Position numbers and translations under genes: made by a program
The notes under the pieces: generated by a model
Database searches by the model: none
What the model saw: only the letters and a program-made list of their open reading frames with translations
What the model was told of the DNA's origin: nothing
Source of the DNA: Protonemura montana
Taxonomy: Eukaryota > Arthropoda > Insecta > Plecoptera > Nemouridae
NCBI GenBank assembly: GCA_947568835.1
Contig: OX387603.1
Location: 25,196,651-25,260,650 of the forward strand
Length of the DNA: 64,000 nt
Reading direction: 5' to 3'
Shown: positions 12,401 through 24,400 of the stretch, piece by piece
Layout of the letters: each line of letters begins with the position of its first letter
Position numbering within the stretch: position 1 is the stretch's first letter

Positions 12401-15400
12401 TTTGCAATGGGGCCAGAAATGCTCACTAAATAGTCACATTTTGGTCCAAGTGGAAGGTCTCTATAGCAAAAAACGGCATCCGAAGGATGGTTCAACTCTG
12501 TTTTGGCGAATTCCTCCCGCAAACCGCGTTTCTAAAAATTTTTTGAACCAACGTTAACTGGGTAGTTTCCAGAAGACAGTGACGGCTTTAAACCCGGATT
12601 AAATTTTCGATTTTTCCTCGTGCATCGCTTTACGAAGGGGTTTTCCAACGCGCCGTGAGTGTCCCACTATTTCTGACAAACGGCACGCAAGCACGGCACC
12701 CTCTGGTGATAACGGACAGCCGTGACACACTGCGGTTTCCTCGGCGGGCGCCGCAGTAAACAACGCCTTATCGCCGCACGGACAAATAGCTCAGACGTCA
12801 AACCTAGGGCCGGTCCTAGCCTAGCCTAAGAGGGAACCTAGGGTGACCAAAGGCGGCTGCACCCAGCTAGCGATGAGAGCGATATTCTGTGATGTTGGTT
12901 ACCCCGACGGTGGCCGATGTTGTAACTCGTTCGCTCGGCGGAAGTCGGAAACTTGAACGGTTGAGTGTTGACATTGTCGCGAAACAATCGAATTGCCTCA
13001 CGGCAAGCCGCGTTCCGTTGCGCAAGCGTACACACAAAGACACGTCGTTATCATCTCTGTGGCTGTGCTTACCAGAGCCGGATTAATCTGGGTGACGGAT
13101 TCAGCGTTGTTTGCCCTCGCCGTAAATACGACCCGATCATCTGAATGATGATGATGATAGTTGAAAAGTGGAGTTACCATCTTGAAGGGAATTGAAGCTG
13201 TTATCTCTCACAGATTGCTCGCATTTAAGACTGTTTTACGCTCAAATAATCTTCATTGATGTTAACCTCAATTCGACTGATAAACATGTATCGCTCATTC
13301 AATGATTGAATTGTAGAGTTGTTAAAAGGGCGACCGTACGCGCCATCGGTTGGCAGCTGCCATTACCACGTGTAACTTAGAACCTTTACCGCTCAGACTG
13401 TTTGACTAAACCTTGTCTTCGGAAAGAACGTTAAACCAGTAGGCTCAGGGCCAGCTCCGGGTTTCCCCTAGTTCCTTCTAGTCTAGGTTAGTCATCATCC
13501 ATCTGGAGCCACAGGGTCCGTTGTCAAAACAATGCGTCGCTAGAGTTCATCCAAAACTATCAGTCAATGACAATGTCTGAGTCAATGGCATTGCCCTTTT
13601 CGGAGCTGGTCGATCGTCCCTACTGGCAGGCCGTGTTTCGACGACGCACAGCTTTGACTTTGAACGACGCACTCCTCTGGAAATTCGGTCTTCACAAATT
13701 GCCGCTGTCAAGTACGATCAAGGAGTTGGGCACATCCATGATCCACGCTATATGGTGGGACAGTTCGTTATTGCCAAACCATGCGACGAGACAATGCCAA
13801 TCCCACGTAATTTTTGAATATTTTTGGCGATAGCCCTTCTGGAAAGAGAAACTAAACCACGAGACCTCTATGTGACCAATATTGACCACCGTCCCTCACG
13901 TCAAGGTCTCTGCGCCAATTTTTCCCATCCCCCTTTACAAGAGACATTTCTTGAGATCTCCATGGCAACTTGACGTCTTTCCGCACAGCGCCGGCGCGCG
14001 AGGTTAGTTTTCGCCGCACGCTCGAAGCCGATTGGCCGTTGACGCACGACGCCGGCGACGCATACGCGACAAACGACCGCCTCGGCCCACCACCGGGCCC
14101 TGGTAAGCATCGCCACGTGGACAATATCGCTTCCCGCGCTCTCTTTTACTGTCATAGGCTTCTTGAGCCATCCCTGGGCCCCGCTATCGCATAATGTCTT
14201 GCTTTGCCGGGCCCTTATGCTTCATCTGGTTAACCTCCCGTCCACTTCTGCGATTCCGCCTCACCATGCCAAGTCCCCTTCTAGAACCATCAAGTTAACA
14301 TTACCGACCACACAGCTGCTTTGCAACATTAACCCATAAGACCAATAGAGAATTGGCAACTACTAGACCGGAAACGCGTTGATCCAGTCGGCCATTTTAA
14401 ATGCACTGATAGTAAAAATGCTACAACTGTAATAGCTGCCTGAAATAAAACACAGTGACAGTGCAAATAGCCTCCTTCGGCATTTGAGGAAAAAAGACAA
14501 ATATTTTGGTAATGGGGCCCAATGAAATAAGCTGTACATATAAATGGTTTTCCTCTAGATCTAAAGCTAAAAATTCAACGACTCTGCTCTGAAGGTGAAT
14601 CCAGGCAGTTAAGGTTTGTATGTTACGTCGCTCGCCACACACTATCAGGTTGCAGTGGTGTGGACCAAGGAGGCCGCGTGCATGCAGGCAGCTTAGAGTG
14701 GGCCGTGAGAACGGAAGCCAGCTCCCACGGTCCTCGTAAAACAAAGGCCCGGCAATCGCAATCGCTCATCGCGCCTCCTAGATCTCTTACTCCACGTTCC
14801 ACCACAGCCTTCTCGTCGCGCCGTGCGCCATGTTGATCATGTGGAACTCAGACGACTGATTATCAAAGCTCGCCGAACGACGCCCCTTCGAAAGCATCGA
14901 CATCTTTGCGACTTTCATCGGGCCGTGACCACGCCATGAAGATGACATCTCATCAAAATCATCCCACCAGTTGCAATTATGCAGTTTACCGACTAATGGA
15001 TGCAATTTATGTATCCTGCACCTTGCAATGCAATTGCCTACCAGCCGTCTCAACGTTTCCCCTACCGCTTCGCCTGGCCGTGCCTCGCAACGACAAGAAT
15101 GAACCGCTCCCGACGGAGTTGCCCATCCAATCACGGTATCCCGGAATGGAAATGGGCTGCTTAATTTTAATTGCCGCTCAGAAGACAAGGTTATCTCCAT
15201 GGAACGAGACTCACGTAGCCATAGCAACGGCTGCGTAGCAACGTATCGTCGTCGCCACACAAATCCAAGCTGCAAACAGAGACGTGTCTGTCGGAGCCGC
15301 CGCTAAACCCGCCGTTAAACCGGTGTCAATACGCCTTAAAGCGTCGCCATGGAAACAAACAGACACGGCTCGTCGGATGCACTTTCTGGGTGCAGCTGTT

Positions 15401-18400
15401 GTTGACGTTCGAGACACGTGAGCGCGCACCTCCAGGTATCCATGACACCGCCACGGCTTCCTCGAACGTGTGCCGATGTTACCCCTCCGCTCCCCGCGCA
15501 CGGCCCCTTAGATGCGTGGAGACAGCTGATCGCCCGCCGAGCGTCGAGCAGGCCGTGACGCTCCGCGCCGCCCAACTCTGACTCAGTCGGTGTCGAACCT
15601 CGGACCGGGAAACCCACGATTGTGTGTCTGCGTGTGAATCCACCTGACCGTGCGCGTTGACAGCGCGTATCGTGCGTGCAGTGATCGAAAGCAGCAACAA
15701 GTTATCTACACACAGTGCGTCGGGGAAATGAATTGCGAATTGTCGACAGTTCTAAGCCTCCTTGGGACGTGTCACGTTCCCGTCTCAATCTGGCCGTGCT
15801 AGCCGAGCGTGCCGCATACACGGCCAACGAGATGTCAGCCGCTCGCTAACTAGTTGACAGGTGGATTCCGACTTCCGTGTGCAGTGATCGTCGCTCGTTC
15901 GACAGCACTCCAGAGCCCCGTGGATATCCGGGCAGTGACCAGTTACAGTGTAGTGCCCGTCAGTGCCTTGCAAATCGCCGATGGCCGGCCCCATGGACAA
16001 CAGCACAGCGACGCCGACGTCCACGACGAGAAGAACAAGCCGCGGCTTCCACTCGTGTCTCCGGGGCGCCACCAGCCCTGGCGACCTGGACTCCGACGAT
16101 ACCGGTGAGCCGACAGGGCCGTGATAGGTTCCGAGACCGACAGGGTTCGAACTCGGCATGGGGGCGTCAAGGCCAGTAGGATCGCAATGCAATCTGACGG
16201 CGAGTCGCCACTGCGCCGACGCCGTTGTTAATTGGGGCACGCGGCGACCCGTGACGCGCGATAACCCGCTTTTGTCACGCGACAGGCGACACCAAGAGGC
16301 CGTTCCCTTTGTCCACCGCCGAGTGCATGTAACGCGACACTTAGATACACGAGAAGCGACATGCACTTGTTTCATCCAGTGCACTGCACACGTCTGGCTC
16401 ACATTCTTGCTTTCATTCGATTCCAAGCATGCCATGTCTTCATTCAAGCGTGCCGTGTCAATTGAGTCGAGCGGCCGTGGCTTTGGGACAAGTGCCAAGT
16501 GGCCACACGGCTTGTTCGATCGCATTACGAATGTGATGAAGTCTCTGTGCAGGGCCTGCCATGAGTTTGTGCTCTGGCTGGCCGAGTTCGCGAAGGTCGA
16601 ACACGGCCTGGTGGCTGTATAGAGACAATAACAAACAACAGAGCAATTAGCAGCAATCGCCGACTAGTCGATGATCCAGCGCGCCTTGGCCGACCGACTT
16701 GCTAGTTGCCTGTCTCGTTCTCTCGTCGGCACCTTGCCACACATCTCACTGCACACCTCATTATGGCACCGCAAAGATGGCTGGTGACTGGCAGGAAAAC
16801 TGAACTAGGGCGCATTTTGTGCCCCGAAACTGACTTTTAGGATAAAACTGGGGTTGTGGCCAAAAAAAGCAAGGGGTAATGGTCATCAAAACCCCAAAAA
16901 TGAGTAAAAGTCGAAAAATCGACTAAGTGTGCCGTGTTTGTAGTGCACTGCAGCTAGCCGTTGCCATGCAACGGGTGATCGATTGCCGACACGCGACTCG
17001 GCTAGTCGGTGCACGCGTCGAGGGCGCCGTGGACAGTTTCCAGAGGGCCAACGCGCGTTCCCGTCCAGCGCGCAAAGAAAGCCGAAAGCCGAAAGCTGAA
17101 AGCGGCGACGGCAGTCCAGGAGGCCGCTGCGGCGCTAATCGCATGCAATCAAACAGCACACTGGTCACGGCCGGCTGGACAACGCCGTGACAAGTGGCAC
17201 AAAAACACTTGGCTTCTGCCGCGAAGACTCAACCCCGGAGGCAAGATCAGAGACGGTAGCAGGCCAAGCAAAGGTTCCAAGGGTCTTCTGAGTGCCCTGT
17301 AGGAGTACTGAAAAACAGAACCCAATGTTCCTTGCACGGGAGTTTTAACTCACCAACATATGCGTTGTTTTTCAAGCGCACATGCGCATCGCATGAGTCA
17401 TCCATGACATTTCTACGCATCATCCTCGTCTTCCATCCTTGTCCGCCCTCCGTCTGACACGAGCACATTCTCTCCCTGTTTCACTCACTGCCAGGCGGAT
17501 ATCGCTCCAGCCGCGCATCGAGGGTGCAGCGACGTCGTCAGCTGTTCTTGCTGATAAAAATAGATAACGGCTCGAGGAAGCCATTCTGCACACGGCCCCC
17601 TCTGAAGTCGGCTCAAATCACCTCCAGCAGGCGGTGCTTGCCGGCACGGTCTTCGTGGTTACCGGTAGTCACGACACCTTAGAACTCTAACTTATCGGCT
17701 AGCCTACGGCCTTCTTGACTCGCGGCAAACAAAGCGCTGATAATCATTATCGGGGAATGGCCGACTGGCTTGCTTATACCTTATTTTAGTAAAAAAACAA
17801 TCGCCATTTGGCTGCCTGGCAATCGACAGCCGTAAAACAAAACACTGTGGCTACGCTGATAGCCGACTCATAATACACTAACAAATCATCTCCGTTCCTT
17901 GCGTCGCTTGTCTCGGTCAAAAAAACAACACTGTCGACAGTCGGAATAAATCTCCATATTCGCCTCCGGGCACGGTGCGTTGTCATTCGGCCCTCATATC
18001 TTATCTGTCTCTAGGGGGCCGTGGAGACACTCAAGCGGAGACAGTTGAATGCGAGTTAATTTTAACGACCTCAACTCACAATGACACTTACGATTGGTAA
18101 ACAAATGAGTGTGGTCACCGCTGGCTAGCTCGGTGGCCAATATGCCGTGACGCGTCGCCAGTGAAATCTCGCCACGCACTTTGAGTGCCGTGCGTCGCGC
18201 TGTGCGTGGGGCGGCCCTGCGGCGAGCGTTTGGCGGCGAGCCCCGTGGAAACCTCTCGTCCGGCCGCCTTGTTTGGACATCGGCGCCCACGGTCCCATGG
18301 CGATCTCGCCGCGTTCTCACGTCGCGAACAGACCGGTCTTAGCACGCCACCACCGCCGCCTGGACCCAGCGATCCAAGGGGAATTTCCTCTGCACTGGTT

Positions 18401-21400
18401 GGGCACTGGTTGTTTGTAGTGGCTGCTTTCACGGTCCCTTCGGCTACCAACGCAGGTATTCTAGCTGCCAATTGTCCTGCTAAGACGAGGAAGTGCCGAT
18501 CGTTGGCAACCAGCATGCCCCATGAGGCCGTGGGACAAACGAACGGCACCGTCGCTTGTTGCGGACGCGCGCGTCGCGCACTTGTTTTGCTGGTTACGTG
18601 TTGGCTACTCGGTAGTCTATAGTAACCGAGCGTTAATGCCAGCACGTAAACAAGTCGATTATCGCGTAACTTCGGGAGAACAACGCGTATTAACGCGAGC
18701 AGTTAGTTGTTCGTTGTCTTGGTAACCAGCCCGTGCAATGTTGTTGGTGCATACAACGGGACCGGGCCTTGTTGCATGTCAATGTCTGCTTGCGGTTCCC
18801 ATGGAGCCGATTGCGTTGCCCGTAGCAACGCCGTGGTAGCAACCATGCTGGCGGGAAGTGGGTGACTGAAACACGGCCCTCTTGGTGGCCCTGGATTTGG
18901 CCCGAAGAACAATGCAATGCTGTGCGGCAACACTTTGCTGACCTAATCGCCTCGTGCTGTTGTCGTTGGCATGGAAACCGCGGACGCGCGTTGGCATGCA
19001 CTGAGTGCTTGGCTTTTTGGAGCGAAAGGACCCAAGTGACAAAGTTCAAATTCAAATTTGGTCCAAATTTGGGGGAGAAAACCTAATCGTGACCGCATGC
19101 CATATGCCGGTAGCAGCTGCTAGGCGAGAGCTCAAAGAAGCCGGGTACAGGGGAAGGGTTGGCCGCGCCGCAAATAGACGTCGGCGTCGTGGTGCCTGCC
19201 GAGAGGGTCGGGAATAGAGAAACAGGGTGTAAAAACAAGTCCAACAATCTGAGTTGTTTTCATTTTTATAGCCGTTATTGCAAATGCCGTCGGTCAGTGC
19301 ACACGGATTGCGGAACATGCGAAGGCGGAACAAGTGCAACACGGCTACGCGGCAGCCGACGAGTTATGCAGATTACTGTGTATCGAGTGAGCGGTGAAAA
19401 CAACGCGAGAAAGCAAATAATAATCGACAAACGAGGAAACTCGAGCGCTCGGCACGGCAAATTGGAGCATAAAATCGCCGCGTGCAGAGCCCTTATCAAA
19501 TGTTTATCAACACGAGTGAAGCGTTGCTCGGCTGGCAATCGCGGTATCTATCAGGCCGCGTCGCGGTCTGGCTGCGTGCATGAAGAGTGTATGCAGATGG
19601 ACGGCCCTCTGGATGCATGGCCTTCTTCCCTTGGGCCTTGGCCTACGTCTGCTTGAATCTTCACTCAACGGCAGACAAAGAAGCGACGACACGAAGGATC
19701 CAGTCTGCCGTCGACGAAACCGCGATCGCCGTCGTCCGGCTGTCTCAATGCAGGTGCCACACAATGCCGGCGATGCACGCACGCTATGCAAACGCACGCA
19801 GATTTTCTTTGCAGTCGTGCAAAATTCGGCAGCTGCGATCCGCACGTCGATTTTAACCTAAAAGAGCGTGCTATTAGTGCAAATTCTGGAACAAAACGAG
19901 CAGCACTTTTCTTGCAAACGCTGCACTATCGCCATGGCAACAAGCACCTGCTTAAAGTCGACCGAGCCTGCAAGGCACCCTTGAGTCTTCTTTGCGGCAT
20001 CCTTTGTAACACACTGCACTAGGCTCTAGAAGGCGCGCGGTCGCTAATGGCCTGTCACTTGTCTGTCATGTCGATCGGTGATGTCGCGGCGATGTCGCGT
20101 CGACCTCTCGTTGACAGGTTAGTAGTTAGGTGTGGGGGGGGGGGGATCCAGGTGGCCGGTTGTGTGTTGGTCTTGCAATGGGAGAAGACAAGTGAAAACT
20201 GAAAGACGCGTCCGTCTCGCGGGACTCGGTTGTTGTTTCGAATTCTTCTGTTGCGTCATGGCGACATGGTCGTCATCACGGTCCCTTGTCGCATCTGCCG
20301 CGATCTGTCACCTCGCCGCCAAGAAAGTGACAGCTCTGTGTGCGTCCCACTGCCAGCTGGAGTCAGCGAGCAGAGTATAGAGCAAATATCGTACAATTAT
20401 TTAACACATTTTGGAAATTTGATCCTCGTTTGCGATCCTCTGTTTGGCTGGTCACCCACCCAAGTAGCGATGTTGCTTAACCGCTGTGATGTGCTAAGCG
20501 GGCATCAAGGTGGAACATGCGCTGACACGCGTTCTATTCCCAGCGCCGACGGCGTGTGTTTTTTTCGTTTCGTTCTCTTTTTTTACCGCCGATCGCGTAA
20601 CCCACGGGCGTCGCCTAGCACCGAGCGACAGGCGTCGTGCTTATATTTAGCGTCGGGCCGCCCGCCTCTTCTCATTCACGGCTTACTCGACGCACGGCCG
20701 ACAGAGAGGTGCGGTGGCACATGTTTTTACTCCATCCGGATACTGCCAGTCAGCGCCATCGTAGCACACACCGAGATGCACCGGTGTCATATGAGTGCTT
20801 CCCATCGGCATGGCAACGGATCGACAACGAGGCAGCATCGATGAAAAGAATGCCGATTCGGCGTCCAGCTTGCAGTGGGTGACATCGGCGAGGGCGACAT
20901 TCGGCCTTCCTGTTCCGCCGCCTCTTCCTTCCGGCCTTCCGGGCTTTGATCGCCCGAAATCACGGCGACCAAGAGACGGCCTAGAGCTAGTCAGCTGTTT
21001 CCAGCGGACTCCGAGTGACGTCACCACGATCTTCGCGCGATCTACAGATTGGCCAACACACGCTTTGTCTTAGCGCCCGTTGGGTCGCACGGTGTTGCGC
21101 CACTCTTCCTTTGCATGCGTTTCGCGGCGCAAGCGACCGAAAGTGCCGCGACGTCGTCGCTTTCTCGCGCGGGAAATCACTTCCTTTTCGACACTGCCGG
21201 GCAATTAGCACTCATTAGCACACGCCAAGCACGGCCCGTTCGACCCCCGGCCGCATGTGAGCTTCGGTGGTTTCCATAAACAAAACAACCGAAATGCGGG
21301 TACTTTCGCTCGGCCCGTTCGGCGCTCGGTGATTCACGGCGCATGGTACAAACTGCCCCGTGGGTCAGAGGAATTTCGAGGAGCCCCCGCTGACGTCACA

Positions 21401-24400
21401 CTGCCCGATGACGCCACCTGGCTTCGGCGCTAATGAGAATTAATCGCGCTGGCCGTGCTTTGATTCAATCACCTGGGCCGCGTCTCGGTTGTGACGTTTC
21501 GCAACATCGGCTAGATCAATTAGCACCGCCTTCTCTATCCATCACAATTATGCGCGACAAATGTGCAGATTGCAGTCGCTTGGCGGTGCGGCGCGGCGCG
21601 CAAGGAATCACGAAGGCCGTGGTTGAAGTGATTGCCGGACATAGTGCATCAATCTTAACGCGCTGCAGGTCACTCCATAATTTATCGCTTCGCCTCATGG
21701 TGTCGCTGCGTATCGACATATTTTATAGTCACAGTAACGCCCGATCAAGTCCCACTCAAACGCGTCTTCTGAGAACATAACATATCACAGTCCCCTGAAC
21801 CTATTTCCTGATACCAAACTTTGCCTCGATTTTTTTTCAATTCGAAAAGTATGGTTCTTGCTTCAGCCGTGCTAAATCCTGTTGTTTTTCTCTTTGCAGG
21901 TAAGTTGAAGTCAATGTCGTTGCCGAGATCTGCAGAACTGGCGGACATGCGCGAACACGAACACGAAGTCGACGCCGACCCCGACACAGGTAACCCACGC
22001 GGCGTCCCAAGCCAGAGCAACGCCCCTCGTATAGGGAGGCGATTCACTCGCTCTGATCGGCCGAGAAATGAGACGAGTGATAACTAACACCGAAGGGACA
22101 GACGATCAACGGTTCGGCACGGCAGCCTAGATCTCCCGTGGCTTCTTGCGTGCCGTGCGCCTGTTGAATTATGCATCGAATAGGCCGTGCCGTGCCCAGC
22201 CGCAAGTCTCGTTGCCAGGCAATATAACACTGCCACTAGTGTTGTGTTGTTAAAAGTGTAATGCATATGTGCCGTGCCGGATTCGCTCCCGCCGAAGGCT
22301 ACGTCGCTCACTGTTATCTGGTTTCGCCGATCAGCATGAGAGTGATCGTGTAGGCCGGGGTGGTCGCTCGGACACAGGGAGTTTCTTTGTTTTTCGCATG
22401 CCTCGGATATGGGAACGCTGCTTTGGATGGAGAAGTCTGGGTTCGATCGCGGCTGAAGGGGGCGGACCACTTAATAATCCGTCATTCAGCTGGCGAAATT
22501 GGTCTTTTTTGGTCCACATTCTTTAGCAGCCAAAATCATCTTTAATCATTCCCATTCTGCGTAAACTACACGTGATTGTGATTCACATGTACTGCTTCTA
22601 TCTTCTAAGAAAGAAGTCCATTCGCAGGTTTCCAAACTTCAGGTAAAACGCCTCGTTGACCTTCGCTGGCGCCGAAGTCGCTGGCTGTCATGGGGCAAAA
22701 GTGTTGAATGCACGTGTACATGAAACGCTAAGGGTATTGGTAATGTTTACGGACTGCTAGCGCTACCTTGTAGCAGATCTGGCAAGCTTAACTCAGTAGT
22801 TGCCGCATTGGCTGGCAGGTGGCGTTGCTTGTCTAGTCACGGCGCGGTAGATGTTAATGTTGACAGCGTTTGAATCGCACGTTATTCGCGGGTTTTTATT
22901 CGACAGTTCACTATATTTGGAGTACATTTTCTGATGATTCTTACATTTATGAAAAACAGATTCGTATCCTTTTAAAATATGCCTTGTGCAAAAAATTAAA
23001 ACAGATTTGAGCGATTTAACGGGCAACCTATATGTATACCTGAAGTGCAAAGTTACGCGGGTTTCTTTTATCTGAATCAAAGCAAGATCAAGGTTTCCAA
23101 ATTTCGTTTGAAGGCAGTGGATGCTAGAAATTGAACCATACACATAACCCTAACTACGCCCGAACCGGCACGAATCAAGCGGTTACTAAACCTCACCTCG
23201 TCTCGTCAATCGGCTGCTTCTTTGGAGTCGGAACTCCTTCACGGCAGTTCCCACCGAGCTTTGTTTGGAGAACATTGGTCGACCGGAAGTGGGACAGAGG
23301 AGGCCGACGTGCGTCTCGAAGAGCGACGTGTCGTGACAATCGCTTCGAGGCTGTCGCCTGAGCCTGACCCTTCCGGCCTCAACGCCCATCCCCCCCCCCC
23401 CCCCCCCCCACCCCTCCCTTGCCAGCCACGCAAGTCGTCGAATTGGGTGTCAACGCCTCGCGATGTGCGGCAGGTGTTCGAAGACGCCGACATTGCAACG
23501 TGAACATATGCATTTCTTGACTGAAATAATAAAGAAAGAAGTATGTTTTTAAGAGACGTCCTATTCTCTCCCTCTGGTCAGAATAGACGAAAATGTTCAA
23601 TACATTTGTGAGAGAAATACCTCGCCCAGAAGTTCCCGTTGCCAGGTGACGACCACGAAACAAGTGCTATGCGTGGCCGATACACAAAAGGGGCCGCTAT
23701 GGGAAGGTGCAACAGGTGGTGACGAGGCTCCACGAAGACAGCAGACAAAAGCAAGGGCTGCGTTTTCATCACTGCCAGGTTGCGTCGCACGCCAGACAGA
23801 TCCGTAGCAAAGGCAAGCCTATCCGTAGTCATGGTAACGCGATAAGGTGATCTGCGGTTGTCATGGAGACTGGTGCAGGTGGGGACGACCACCAGATCGA
23901 GACACCTCGGTGTCGGCTTACCAATTTAACGTCGCTGGAAAATCACTACAACGCAAGATCAGCGTTTGCACTTATTGTTCGCGAAACGCCTCCCCCCCCA
24001 GTGTTACGCACTCGACGACGCCGACAATGAGGAAAGCTTTAGGTTTACCTGACCTCGGGTCGCGCCCGGCCACACCGACCCCACCCACGCGTGCAACGGC
24101 ACACGGCCACCTCGCAATCGCATGCAAATCTGTTCGCGCGATCTGACGGGCGGTGGCCCAGTTTCGCGCGCCAGATCTCGGCCGATCGAGTATACCTGCG
24201 AGTCACGGCGACTCGTAATTACTAACGGCAATCCATTATCTCCGAGACAACAAATGGGCGAAAGTATCGAGCGGCCCGTGTGCGCGGCATTCGGCAGACA
24301 TTCGTTCCAGCGATCTGTGTGCAGTGTGAGAAAACCCGCTAGTCACCGATGCCAACGCGCACGGCCACTTGGATGATTTGATCTGCATGAATCAATCGGG

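Larger units (their letters stand above)
10426..21899. other. RasGAP intron 3 (11.5 kb)
   Basis: This intron is GC- and CpG-rich for an intron. It holds one candidate alternative first exon (15981-16104), repeat copies (13238-13450; 5S-SINE pieces at 12470-12530, 13466-13500 and 20437-20530), CTCF-like words (10606-10620, 11755-11767, 11805-11817, 12695-12709), many X-box-like palindromes and GGCCGTG words, a poly-G tract (20134-20145) and a short GCCGAAA tandem (17082-17104). Long open frames occur on both strands but none resembles a known protein. Confidence 0.55.

Noticed and set aside
15785-16525. 246-codon minus-strand frame
   Set aside because: No family resemblance and no typical codon bias; it overlaps the better-supported + strand candidate first exon.
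23222-23503. another phase-1 first exon of the RasGAP gene
   Set aside because: The frame ends at a stop, the nearby GT (ACGTGAAC) gives phase 2, and the poly-C tract inside makes the reading unstable.
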